Below, one piece after another: positions 53,488 through 62,124 of a stretch of 64,000 bases of DNA. Numbering within the stretch: position 1 is the stretch's first letter; each line of letters begins with the position of its first letter. The notes under the pieces were generated by a model, which was given only the letters and a program-made list of their open reading frames with translations, searched no databases and had not been told where the DNA came from. The translations under genes were made by a program, and so were the position numbers. This DNA comes from WTJO01 sp965660165 (lineage in GTDB: Bacteria; Pseudomonadota; Alphaproteobacteria; Puniceispirillales; Puniceispirillaceae): NCBI GenBank assembly GCA_965660165.1, contig CBFHYU010000007.1, positions 1 to 64,000 on the forward strand. Reading direction: 5' to 3'.

Positions 53488-54897
53488 GTGACTGATCAGT
53501 TTAATGAAGAATGTGCTGTTTTTGGGGTATTTGGCTCACAAGAGGCGCATCTGCTAACAGCATTAGGCCTTCACGCGCTTCAACATCGTGGTCAAGAAGC
53601 TACGGGGATGGTTAGTTTTGATGGCCAAAGCTTCAAACATCATCGCGGCACTGGCCATGTGGGCGAGAATTTCAGCGCAGGCTCACGCACCTTGAACGAT
53701 CTTAACGGGCATGTCGCAATTGGCCATAATCGCTATTCAACCACTGGCTTGTCTGAACAGCGCAATATCCAGCCCTTTTTAACAGAAATGTCGTTTGGTT
53801 CATTCGGCATTGCCCATAATGGCAATCTTACAAATGCAAGCAGGCTTCGGGCAAGCCTTGTTGAAACAGGTAGTTTGTTTCAGTCTACGACAGATACAGA
53901 AATTTTTATCCATCTGGTAGCACGCTCGCATCAGCAAAATCCGCTAGACAGGCTGGCAGAAGCCTTAAAACAAGTGACAGGCGCATATGCGCTGTTATGT
54001 GTGATGGATGATATGATGGTAGGGGTGCGCGACCCACATGGCATCAGGCCACTTGTGCTGGGCAAAGTTGGGGATGCTTATGTGCTAGCATCTGAGACAT
54101 GCGCACTTGATATTATTGGGGCAAGCTACATCAGAGATATTGATGCAGGCGAGATGGTCAGCATTTCAAAACAAGGCATTGAAAGCAGGCGCATAGCCCC
54201 TATTCAGCCGCCGCGCTTTTGTATTTTTGAATATATCTATTTTGCCCGCCCAGATTCGCGTCTTGAAGGCAGATCAGTCTATCAGGCGCGCAAAGATATT
54301 GGGGCAGAATTGGCCGCAGAGGCGCCTGCTGAGGCAGATCTGATTATCCCTGTGCCTGATTCTGGTGTGCCAGCGGCGATTGGTTTTGCACAGGCATCAA
54401 ACCTGCCCTTTGAACTTGGCATTATCAGAAATCACTATGTTGGGCGTACCTTTATCCAGCCTACTCAGGAAGGGCGACAATCAGGTGTGATGCTAAAACA
54501 TAACGCCAATTCTGAAATTATTTCAGGTAAAAATATTGTGCTGGTTGATGATTCTATCGTCAGAGGCACCACCTCTCGCAAAATCGTAACCATGATGCGT
54601 GATGCAGGGGCAAAACAGGTGCATATGCGTATTGCCAGCCCGCCAACCACAAATCCGTGCTATTATGGCGTAGATACCCCTGACAAAGATAAATTGATGG
54701 CAGCACAATTAGGCATTGCTGAAATGTGTGAGGCAATCGGAGCTGATTCACTCGCCTTTATTTCAATTGATGGTCTGTATCGTGCAATGGGACTTACAGG
54801 CAGAAATAACGATCAGCCTGAATTTTGTGATGCCTGTTTTACAGGTGAATATCCGCTTGCCAATCTATCAGGTAATATCAAACAGCCTAATCACTAA
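53488..54897 (+). CDS. purF: Amidophosphoribosyltransferase
   Basis: First step of purine synthesis, PRPP plus glutamine to phosphoribosylamine. An 8-residue propeptide (to residue E8) precedes the nucleophile Cys9 (EECAVFGVFG), as in Bacillus-type enzymes processed to expose the Cys. PRPP-binding motif VLVDDSIVRGTT. Cys residues corresponding to the [4Fe-4S] ligands of the Bacillus enzyme are seen (RFCIFEY, NPCYYG, CDACF). Start is GTG 53488 with AGGA upstream. The product is 469 residues. Confidence 0.96.
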   Translation: MTDQFNEECAVFGVFGSQEAHLLTALGLHALQHRGQEATGMVSFDGQSFKHHRGTGHVGENFSAGSRTLNDLNGHVAIGHNRYSTTGLSEQRNIQPFLTEMSFGSFGIAHNGNLTNASRLRASLVETGSLFQSTTDTEIFIHLVARSHQQNPLDRLAEALKQVTGAYALLCVMDDMMVGVRDPHGIRPLVLGKVGDAYVLASETCALDIIGASYIRDIDAGEMVSISKQGIESRRIAPIQPPRFCIFEYIYFARPDSRLEGRSVYQARKDIGAELAAEAPAEADLIIPVPDSGVPAAIGFAQASNLPFELGIIRNHYVGRTFIQPTQEGRQSGVMLKHNANSEIISGKNIVLVDDSIVRGTTSRKIVTMMRDAGAKQVHMRIASPPTTNPCYYGVDTPDKDKLMAAQLGIAEMCEAIGADSLAFISIDGLYRAMGLTGRNNDQPEFCDACFTGEYPLANLSGNIKQPNH

Positions 54898-54926
54898 CTT
54901 CTTGCATGTATTAAAAGGTACATTCA

Positions 54927-55664
54927 ATGTCAGAGTCCTTACCCTCACAACGATTGCAAGACCGTCTTATTCTGATCACTGGCGCAAGTCGCGGCATTGG
55001 CAGGGCAGTTGCGTTAGCCACCGCAAAACAGGGCGCAGAGCTGATCATCACTGGCCGAACAATGGGCGCGCTGGAAGCGCTAGATGACGAGATTGCTACA
55101 TTAGGCGGCAAGGCAACTATTGTTGAGCTTGACCAGACAGATAGTGATGCTATGCCCCGATTGGCGGCCGCTATTGCAGGGCGCTGGGGACGGCTTGACG
55201 GGTTTGTGGCAAATGCTGGCCAGCTTGGCCAGATGGCGCCGCTTGCCCATATAGATGCAGAGATTTTTGAGCGGACATTAACCGTTAATCTTACATCTAT
55301 CTGGCATCAGATTTCAGCTTTTGAGGGGGTGTTGCGCATGTCTGATAGCGGACGGGCAGTGCTTGTCGGATGCGATATGACAGCCACATCGCCTGCCTAT
55401 TGGGGCGCCTATGCAGTATCAAAAGCAGGGCTGGATAGTCTGGCAAAAATTTGGGCAGCTGAGACAGAACAAACAGCTCTGAAAATCAATTTAATTGATC
55501 CTGGCATTGTTGGCACAGCGCTTCGCGCATCTGCCTTTCCTGGAGAAGACAAAACAACAATCGCCAGTCCAGATGATATAGCAGATGCCTTTATCCCATT
55601 ACTTGCCGCAGATTGCCCCTATCATGGACGCTCATTATCTGCATCTGAATTGCTTAAAAGCTAA
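54927..55664 (+). CDS. SDR family oxidoreductase (YciK-like)
   Basis: Short-chain dehydrogenase of 245 residues, with the GASRGIGR cofactor loop, VANAGQLGQMAPLAHID and the catalytic pair in YAVSK (GAYAVSKAG). The Ser partner position reads GCDMTATS, so its assignment is unclear. It is the gene commonly found after purF in alphaproteobacteria. AAAGG lies 8 bases before the start. Its 3' end overlaps the convergent mnmC by 11 bases. Substrate unknown. Confidence 0.88.
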   Translation: MSESLPSQRLQDRLILITGASRGIGRAVALATAKQGAELIITGRTMGALEALDDEIATLGGKATIVELDQTDSDAMPRLAAAIAGRWGRLDGFVANAGQLGQMAPLAHIDAEIFERTLTVNLTSIWHQISAFEGVLRMSDSGRAVLVGCDMTATSPAYWGAYAVSKAGLDSLAKIWAAETEQTALKINLIDPGIVGTALRASAFPGEDKTTIASPDDIADAFIPLLAADCPYHGRSLSASELLKS

Positions 55665-57477
55665 CCCCAAACACACGCGCTAACGACAGGGCATCTTTTA
55701 GCGTGCGGGGCAAAAAATCAGGACGATGTGCAATCTGTCCTGCAATATGACGCGCTAGAAAAAAGCCTAATGTTAAGCCACGTGATCCAAGCGCGCCTAG
55801 CACAGACAGCCCTTCAATCCTGCCGCCGCACTCATAGTCACAAATTGGCATTCTAAATTCGGTGGCCAGCCTGACAGCAACCCTGCCATTCCAATTAGCA
55901 ATATCAGTATCAATCAGATGATGAAACTGGTCTGGTAATAGCGCTAGATTATGACGATGCGCCTGCTCGTCTACCCTGTCTGTAAGGCTGAAATCATAGC
56001 TTGCGCCAAGCATAATTTGATCTGCCACACGCGCAAGATAGCCGCCGAAATTCAACGCTGGCAGTTCTGGCGGCATCCTGTTCGCATCCATCAGCGATAT
56101 CTGACCAGAGGTAAGCTGGAAGCGGCCTTGTGAGAAGCCTAACCCCTGTAATAAATTTGGTAGCATTTGGCCTGAACATAATACTAGATGAGTGCCCTCA
56201 AATGCCATCCCTTCTGCGCTTGTTATCTGCCAGCTTGACTGATGGCGGTGCATATTTGTGATTTCAGCCTGTATCGGGGCAGAAGCCGCCAAATAGGCGC
56301 AGAAATCGCGCGGTGAAATCAGCTTAGCAAGCGGAAAACACATCCCCCCCCTATCACAGGCAATCTCTAGCGTTTTGGATAGTTGTTCTGGTGACATGTA
56401 ATAGGCCAAATCTTCAGGATAGCCCTGCAAAGCAAGCTTTTGCTGCCGTTTTTCCTTAATGTCAGGAAAATCTAGCGAATATACCCCTTCTGACAGGATA
56501 GCGCCAGATGCGTCTAACGGGTTTAGCATATCTGCAAACGCAGAAAGCGACAGCCGCGCAGCCAGACTATCCCCCACAGAAAGCTGAGGCATAACCAGCC
56601 CTGCTGGATTGCCTGATGCCTGACTTGCAATATCTGATGATGCATCTATCAGCTGGTGCGAAATGCCAAGTCTGCCGAGATGATAGCTTACCGAACAGCC
56701 TGCAATCCCAGCGCCGATTATCAGCACATGCTTTGATTGTCGGCTAGGCGCTGGTTTGCTAGCAGGTGCGTGCATTTGGGCCACAAGCATATGGCGCTTT
56801 CTGCCAAAGCCTTGCTGTTTTTCAATCATAAAGCCTGCATCAGACAGGCGCTGGCGCACAGCACTAGCTACTGTAAAGCTGGATAATCTGGTGCCATGCC
56901 TGCTTAATCTAGCAACGTTGCGAAGTACAGATTCAGACCAAAGGCTGTCATTTTTTGCAGGGGCAAATCCGTCCAAAAACCAGACATCTGCAGTAAAATC
57001 AAGCGTTGGTAAAATATCTTCTGCTTGCCCATAGTGAAGCTGGACATGAATTTGTGCATTATGCAGTTCAAAATGATGACTGCCAGGCCAGCGGTGTGGC
57101 CAGCGCCCTATCAATTCTGTACGAATAGCATTAAGGCTGGGAAACGCAGATAATGCCCTATCTGCAATCTCTGGGGATAAGGGACTGGCTTCAACGCTGA
57201 TAAAATCAACCTTGCAGTTACTATTCAGCCTGTCCATCAACGCCACAACGGCGCATAGGTTAAGCCCCGTGCCAAACCCTGTCTCAGCGATCACAAGATG
57301 CTGTTTTTCGCTAAGCTGTCTAGCTAGATCAGTGCCTGCCAGAAATACATGCTCTGTTTCAGCTAGCCCATCAATGGCTGAGAAGAATATATCATCAAAT
57401 TTAGTTGAGATAAGCTGTCCATCACAAAAGCGCACATCAGATGGCGGTAATTGCGGCAATGGCGGCTGTTCTGACAT
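55654..57477 (-). CDS. mnmC: Bifunctional tRNA 5-methylaminomethyl-2-thiouridine enzyme MnmC
   Basis: Completes the wobble modification mnm5s2U34. The N-terminal methyltransferase part (about 1-240) has the SAM motif ETGFGTGLN at 65-73 and FLDGFAPAKN at 167-176; the C-terminal FAD oxidase has the dinucleotide motif GAGIAG at 255-260. Both active halves are present in one chain, so the long fused form. The ATG at 57477 is preferred over one 14 codons earlier because the product then begins near the family's typical PPLP stretch; neither ribosome site is good. The product is 607 residues. It converges on the SDR gene. Confidence 0.93.
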   Translation of the reverse strand: MSEQPPLPQLPPSDVRFCDGQLISTKFDDIFFSAIDGLAETEHVFLAGTDLARQLSEKQHLVIAETGFGTGLNLCAVVALMDRLNSNCKVDFISVEASPLSPEIADRALSAFPSLNAIRTELIGRWPHRWPGSHHFELHNAQIHVQLHYGQAEDILPTLDFTADVWFLDGFAPAKNDSLWSESVLRNVARLSRHGTRLSSFTVASAVRQRLSDAGFMIEKQQGFGRKRHMLVAQMHAPASKPAPSRQSKHVLIIGAGIAGCSVSYHLGRLGISHQLIDASSDIASQASGNPAGLVMPQLSVGDSLAARLSLSAFADMLNPLDASGAILSEGVYSLDFPDIKEKRQQKLALQGYPEDLAYYMSPEQLSKTLEIACDRGGMCFPLAKLISPRDFCAYLAASAPIQAEITNMHRHQSSWQITSAEGMAFEGTHLVLCSGQMLPNLLQGLGFSQGRFQLTSGQISLMDANRMPPELPALNFGGYLARVADQIMLGASYDFSLTDRVDEQAHRHNLALLPDQFHHLIDTDIANWNGRVAVRLATEFRMPICDYECGGRIEGLSVLGALGSRGLTLGFFLARHIAGQIAHRPDFLPRTLKDALSLARVFGVSF

Positions 57478-57647
57478 AAATAAGGTTTCCAAGCTAGAGA
57501 CTGTGATGGCATCTAGCATTATCTTTTACCAAAGAAACAGATGACAAAAAACGGCGAATATGAAAGGCTTACATTTCCTGTATTATACGCTATCAGATGT
57601 AGCCAAAACAGGAGTAATTCTCACAAGATAAGCGAAACATCATCTAA

Positions 57648-58106
57648 ATGGCTCATTCAAGCGATTTCTGGAACACAAAAACATTCGAAGAGATGACATC
57701 TGATGAATGGGAATCCTTATGTGATAGATGCGGCAAATGCTGTCTTTTGAAGCTTGAAGATGCTGATACAGCCGAAATATACACAACAGACGTTGCTTGC
57801 AAATTGCTTGATTGTGCAAACGCTAACTGCTCGAACTATGCTGAACGAACCCATTATGTCCCAGACTGTACCATATTAACACCGCACACAGTTTCTGGGC
57901 TAAGCTGGCTTCCATCTAGCTGTGCCTATCGTCTGATTGACGCTGGCAAACCACTTCCTGACTGGCATCCGCTGGTTACAGGCAATCCTCACTCTACACG
58001 CAACTCAGGCAACAGCGTGGCAGGGCGCGTTTTTCCTGAACAGGCTATTGATGAAGATGATATGGTTGACCATATCTATAATTGGGAAGCTGAAGATACG
58101 GGATAA
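57648..58106 (+). CDS. UPF0260 (YcgN-type) cysteine-cluster protein
   Basis: 152-residue protein of the UPF0260/YkgJ-like group. The Cys clusters CDRCGKCC and CKLLDCANANC plus DCTILTP and SSCAYRL give eight or more Cys, a likely Fe-S or zinc site. FWNTKTFEEMTSDEWESLCD is the family N-terminus. Function not established. It starts a three-gene plus-strand unit: 17 bases to the 59-residue membrane protein, 10 more to the DUF2256 gene. Confidence 0.9.
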   Translation: MAHSSDFWNTKTFEEMTSDEWESLCDRCGKCCLLKLEDADTAEIYTTDVACKLLDCANANCSNYAERTHYVPDCTILTPHTVSGLSWLPSSCAYRLIDAGKPLPDWHPLVTGNPHSTRNSGNSVAGRVFPEQAIDEDDMVDHIYNWEAEDTG

Positions 58107-58123
58107 ATTCAAAAGGAAACAAG

Positions 58124-58303
58124 ATGGATAGACGCTGGATATTATATTTATTACTTGCTGGACTGATGGTTGCGATTATCTGGCGTAATGAATTTTCAGA
58201 TGCAGCTGACCCAAGCTGGACAAGATGCACAGAATCCTTACTTGAGCAAGTCTTTACCTCAAATTGTACATTGCGCTATCAAGGCGAAGTAACCCCAAGC
58301 TAA
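58124..58303 (+). CDS. Small membrane-anchored protein, 59 residues, two Cys
   Basis: An ATG at 58124 with AAAGGA 7 bases upstream runs to TAA 58301-58303. The product begins MDRRWILYLLLAGLMVAIIW, a single membrane helix with the positive residues on the inner side, so the rest faces the periplasm. That part carries C35 and C48 (CX12C), which could form a disulfide loop. It lies 17 bases after the UPF0260 gene and 10 bases before the DUF2256 gene. I do not recognise a family; function unknown. Confidence 0.7.
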   Translation: MDRRWILYLLLAGLMVAIIWRNEFSDAADPSWTRCTESLLEQVFTSNCTLRYQGEVTPS

Positions 58304-58313
58304 CAGGCGCGTT

Positions 58314-58469
58314 ATGGCAAAATCAGCTAGGCATAAAATGGTCAAAAAATCTGATTTGCCTATGAAAATATGTTGTGTCTGCAACAAACCATTTGCGTGG
58401 CGAAAAAAATGGCAACGTGATTGGGATGCTGTAAAATACTGCTCTGAAAGATGCAAAAGAAATGCATAA
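58314..58469 (+). CDS. DUF2256 domain protein
   Basis: 51-residue protein matching DUF2256: KKSDLPMKICCVCNKPFAWR, then KKWQRDWDAVKYCSERCKR. Four Cys in a CxVC...CSERC arrangement form a likely zinc ribbon. DUF2256 proteins are often encoded near photolyase/cryptochrome-type genes in other bacteria, by memory; here it lies 23 bases from the convergent end of a DNA ligase gene. Cellular role unknown. It ends the three-gene unit. Confidence 0.85.
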   Translation: MAKSARHKMVKKSDLPMKICCVCNKPFAWRKKWQRDWDAVKYCSERCKRNA

Positions 58470-58492
58470 ATTCAAATATTAGAAAGAAAATA

Positions 58493-60073
58493 TTAAATTA
58501 ACGTCTTAAGATATGTCAGCCTGTCTGCTTCCTCTATCGGCTTATCCCATCTGATTGCACTCACACGCGGAAAGCGCATAGCCAGCCCTGATTTATGGCG
58601 TGGCGAAAGATTTAGTGAATCAAAGGCAATTTCAACCACCAGCCTATGTTCTACCTCTCTTACAGGGCCAAATTTATTGGTTGTATGGTCTCTGACAAAC
58701 TTATCCAGTTTTTTTAATTCAGCATCTGTAAACCCTGAATATGCTTTTGCCACAGGCACTAATTCAAGCCCATTTTCGGTATCTGCCCATGCTCCAAAAC
58801 TATAATCCGAGAAATAGGATGAGCGTCTGCCATGCCCTCTTTGGGCATACATCATCACCAGATCAGCTATCAGCGGATCACGCTTCCATTTATACCACGC
58901 CCCTGTGACTCTACCTGCCTGATAGGGGCTATCTTTTGCCTTTAACATCAGCCCTTCTATAAGATCACCATTGCGGCATTCTGCGCGTAAATTTGCTAGC
59001 CCATCAATATCTGTGACCGCCAAAAGAGGCGATATGTCTGTTAACGGATGATCTATTTTTTCTGCCTGCTGTTCTAGTAATTCGCGCCGTCTGAAAAGCG
59101 GCAAACCGCGAATATCATCATCGCCAATAAACATCATATCATAAAGGCGCAGAAAAACTGGATGTTGCGCCTGCATTTTCACAGACGCTGTGTTTCGGTT
59201 AAGCCGTTTTTGCAGCGCTGAAAAACTGTCAATCTTATCAGGCGTGCCTGCCAGAATTTCACCGTCCAGCACCCCTTTCCATGTCATGGGCACTGCCAGT
59301 TCTGGAAAGCTGGCTGAAATATCATCTCCTGAACGTGAAAACAGCTTTACCCCCTGATGAGCTGAGACAAGCTGAATGCGGGCGCCATCCCATTTCCATT
59401 CCACCTGCCAGTTATTGCAATCCAGCGTATCAAGACGCGCTTCATCGATAGGATGGGCAAGCATCAATGGCCTGAACACCGCCCTGCCTTTGGCTGATGG
59501 CCTTTCGGCGCGCCCTTCTAGCCAGTCAAATAATTCGGCATAGGGAGGGGATATCAATGGCCATATCTCTTCAATTTCTGCTACGTCCCGTTGATAATGT
59601 TCAGCCAGTGCCAGCCGTGCCATCCGCCCTGACAGCCCTACGCGCATCCCACCAGTAGCCAGTTTCAGCAATGCCCAACGCTGAGATAGATTCATGCTAT
59701 TAAGATAGCCTGCCAGCACAGATTTAGAGTTAGCGCGAGTTACCGAGCCAAGCTGTTCTGCAATATCACTTAATGAGGCTATTTCGGCTGGTTTTGGTTC
59801 AGTATCTGGCCATAATAGCGCCACTGTTTCTGCTAAATCGCCAACAAAATCATAGGATAGTTCAAATAGATATTTATCACTTGTTTCTGCTGCTAACTCT
59901 CTTATCACCCCTGCTTTGACGGCTGGAAATGATATCTCCCCTATCAATGCTGCAAGCCCCCAGCCGCTATCGGGAAACGGAGTGTGTGCTATCCAGCTTA
60001 CCAGATGCGCCTGTTTTACAGACCGTCTTGGCGAGAATATCAATGCCTCAAGCAGCTGTGCAAAACTATTCAT
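58493..60073 (-). CDS. ATP-dependent DNA ligase (damage-response type)
   Basis: 526-residue ATP-dependent DNA ligase with an N-terminal helical domain, the adenylation Lys K227 in EWKWDGARIQ, VLDGEILAG, LIEGLMLKAKDSPYQ and the TGAWYKWKRD motif, then an OB-fold. It belongs to the group paired with an Lhr-type helicase and an MBL exonuclease, linked to cisplatin and other damage in Pseudomonas-type studies. Its start overlaps the exonuclease stop by one base (TAATG), so the pair is coupled. It is distinct from the NAD-dependent replicative LigA. Confidence 0.93.
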   Translation of the reverse strand: MNSFAQLLEALIFSPRRSVKQAHLVSWIAHTPFPDSGWGLAALIGEISFPAVKAGVIRELAAETSDKYLFELSYDFVGDLAETVALLWPDTEPKPAEIASLSDIAEQLGSVTRANSKSVLAGYLNSMNLSQRWALLKLATGGMRVGLSGRMARLALAEHYQRDVAEIEEIWPLISPPYAELFDWLEGRAERPSAKGRAVFRPLMLAHPIDEARLDTLDCNNWQVEWKWDGARIQLVSAHQGVKLFSRSGDDISASFPELAVPMTWKGVLDGEILAGTPDKIDSFSALQKRLNRNTASVKMQAQHPVFLRLYDMMFIGDDDIRGLPLFRRRELLEQQAEKIDHPLTDISPLLAVTDIDGLANLRAECRNGDLIEGLMLKAKDSPYQAGRVTGAWYKWKRDPLIADLVMMYAQRGHGRRSSYFSDYSFGAWADTENGLELVPVAKAYSGFTDAELKKLDKFVRDHTTNKFGPVREVEHRLVVEIAFDSLNLSPRHKSGLAMRFPRVSAIRWDKPIEEADRLTYLKTLI

Positions 60074-61065
60074 TATTCAGCCTCATCATATCCAACTAGC
60101 GATAAGGCTTTTGCTGAAATGCCTCGTTGCGCACAGGCATGTATCAGCGCATCTTCTCGGCCATGTGTTACCCATACTTGTTTGGGATGTATCTGCTCAA
60201 TAGTTTCAAGCAAATCATTCCAGTCAGCATGATCTGACAGAATAAGTGGCAATTCTACGCCTCTTTGCTTTGCTCGTTGGCGAACCTGCATCCAGCCAGA
60301 TGCAAAGCAGATAAGCGGGTCATTCAGACGCCGCATCCAGCTTGTTCCAAAAGCAGAGGGAGGCGCAATAACGATTTTGCCAGCGAGAGAGATATCAGCT
60401 GTTGCCGCCTCCCAACTTCCCAAAGACACGCCCCATCGTTCATATAGCAATGATAATTTCTGCATAGCACCATGCAGATAGACAGGCTGGTTATATCCTG
60501 CCTCACGCAATAGGGTGATGATGCGCTGTGCTTTGCCAAGCGCATATGCACCAACCAAGATTGTTCGAGACGGAAATAGCCTATGCGCAGATAATAATTT
60601 GCCTATTTCCATGTGCGGGTCAGGGTGACGGAATACAGGCAACCCAAAGGTGGCCTCAGTAACAAATACATCACATGGCACAATTTCAAACGGCGCGCAG
60701 GTAGGATCATGTTTTCGTTTATAATCACCTGCTGCCACCAGCCTTTGGCTCTGATGCTCCAGAATTATCTGGGCGCTTCCAAGCACATGTCCTGCTGGCG
60801 CCAATGATACGACAACCTCGCCCAACGCCAGTGTCTCACCATATTCAAGCGCCGTTACTGTTTTGGCAAAGCCCTTGCCATAACGTGTTTGCATGATATC
60901 AAGTGTCTGAGGGGTGGCAATAACATGGTTGTGGCCAGAGCGGGCATGATCAGCGTGACCATGCGTAATTATCGCTAGTGGCTGTGGGCTAAGCGGATCA
61001 ATCGCCGCCTGTGCAGGCAGGCAATAAAGACCAGATTTCCTAGCCTGTGCCCATGAGATACTCAT
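60073..61065 (-). CDS. Ligase-associated MBL-fold DNA exonuclease
   Basis: 330-residue metallo-beta-lactamase/beta-CASP protein of the SNM1/Pso2-like group, a 5' exonuclease or nuclease partner of the ATP-dependent ligase. The metal motif HGHADH is at 35-40, APAGHVLGSAQ later in the MBL domain, and SDHADW near the C-terminal end, typical of the ligase-associated family. It is the first gene of a two-gene unit with the ligase. The third usual partner, Lhr helicase, begins 1.1 kb away in divergent orientation. Confidence 0.93.
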   Translation of the reverse strand: MSISWAQARKSGLYCLPAQAAIDPLSPQPLAIITHGHADHARSGHNHVIATPQTLDIMQTRYGKGFAKTVTALEYGETLALGEVVVSLAPAGHVLGSAQIILEHQSQRLVAAGDYKRKHDPTCAPFEIVPCDVFVTEATFGLPVFRHPDPHMEIGKLLSAHRLFPSRTILVGAYALGKAQRIITLLREAGYNQPVYLHGAMQKLSLLYERWGVSLGSWEAATADISLAGKIVIAPPSAFGTSWMRRLNDPLICFASGWMQVRQRAKQRGVELPLILSDHADWNDLLETIEQIHPKQVWVTHGREDALIHACAQRGISAKALSLVGYDEAE

Positions 61066-61196
61066 TTGCCCCTCTATACCTACACTGTCTGTCTTGAGCT
61101 TTATCTAGCTTGTCACGGTCTTGTTTCAAGTCAGAGCCTGAGGGGGGAATAGCCTAGCATTTCGAAATAGCACCTTAAGGCTATCTGATACGCTAT

Positions 61197-61883
61197 CTAT
61201 GATGTTGTGCCGAATAATGCCGCAAATTCTTCATCTGTTAGATTGCGTAAATCTTCACGCCATTCTGCGCCTACTTTCATGCCCTTAATCACCGCCTTGC
61301 GTGCGCCTAGTCTCTCACGCCATGCTTTTACATGCGGATAATCATCAATATTTACACGTTGGCGTTGATAGGTGCGGCTCCATGGCAGAATAGCAATATC
61401 TGCAATAGAATATTCATCGCCTGCAACATAGGGATGTTTTGCAAGCTGTCTGTCAAGCACGCCATAAAGCCTGTTAGCTTCCTGAGAGTACCTATTCATT
61501 GCATAGTCAATTTTTTCAGGTGCGTAATGGTTAAAATGATGCGCCTGACCAAGCATGGGGCCAAATCCGCCCATCTGCCACATTAGCCATTCATAAACGG
61601 CTTTTCTGCCATGTCTGTCTGTTGGCATCAGCATACCAGTCTTTTCGGCCAGATATAGCAGAATGGCTCCTGATTCAAACACGGTAGTCTTTTGCCCATC
61701 TATTCCGTCATGGTCAATAATGGCAGGCATGCGGTTATTTGGCGAAAAGGCAAGGAATTCTGGTTTGAATTGGTCTCCTTTGCCAATATTTACAGCTACT
61801 ATCTCATAGTCTAGTCCCATTTCTTCTAGGGCAATAGAAATTTTATGGCCGTTTGGCGTAGGCCAGTAATATAGCTCAATCAT
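61197..61883 (-). CDS. Glutathione S-transferase (nu-class, YfcG/YghU-like)
   Basis: 228-residue GST with thioredoxin-like N-domain (MIELYYWPTPNGHKISIALEE, with the Thr-Pro-Asn active loop), VFESGAILLYLAE and an all-alpha C-domain (ADIAILPWSRTYQRQ). The TPNGxK loop is that of the YfcG/YghU disulfide-reductase group. The ATG at 61883 has AAAGGA 7 bases upstream; the open frame extends 36 codons upstream but is not GST-like. It interrupts the ligase-exonuclease/lhr cluster. Confidence 0.92.
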   Translation of the reverse strand: MIELYYWPTPNGHKISIALEEMGLDYEIVAVNIGKGDQFKPEFLAFSPNNRMPAIIDHDGIDGQKTTVFESGAILLYLAEKTGMLMPTDRHGRKAVYEWLMWQMGGFGPMLGQAHHFNHYAPEKIDYAMNRYSQEANRLYGVLDRQLAKHPYVAGDEYSIADIAILPWSRTYQRQRVNIDDYPHVKAWRERLGARKAVIKGMKVGAEWREDLRNLTDEEFAALFGTTS

Positions 61884-62124
61884 GAATATATCCTTTGTCT
61901 GATAATGCGCGTAACCACACCTTATCAAGGTAGTTAGACTCTGTCCGTTAATGTGATATCTCTGCTGTATAAGTACAAGCAAAAACAGCAAAAACAGCCT
62001 GAATTTTTCTGCCTACTTTATCAGATTAACTGATAGTTATTGATGCCATCTGATTGACAGTTGGCTATTATCAGCTAGCTCTAATAGCAGAAATCTAGCT
62101 TGATAAGCCAAAACAGCTAACAGG

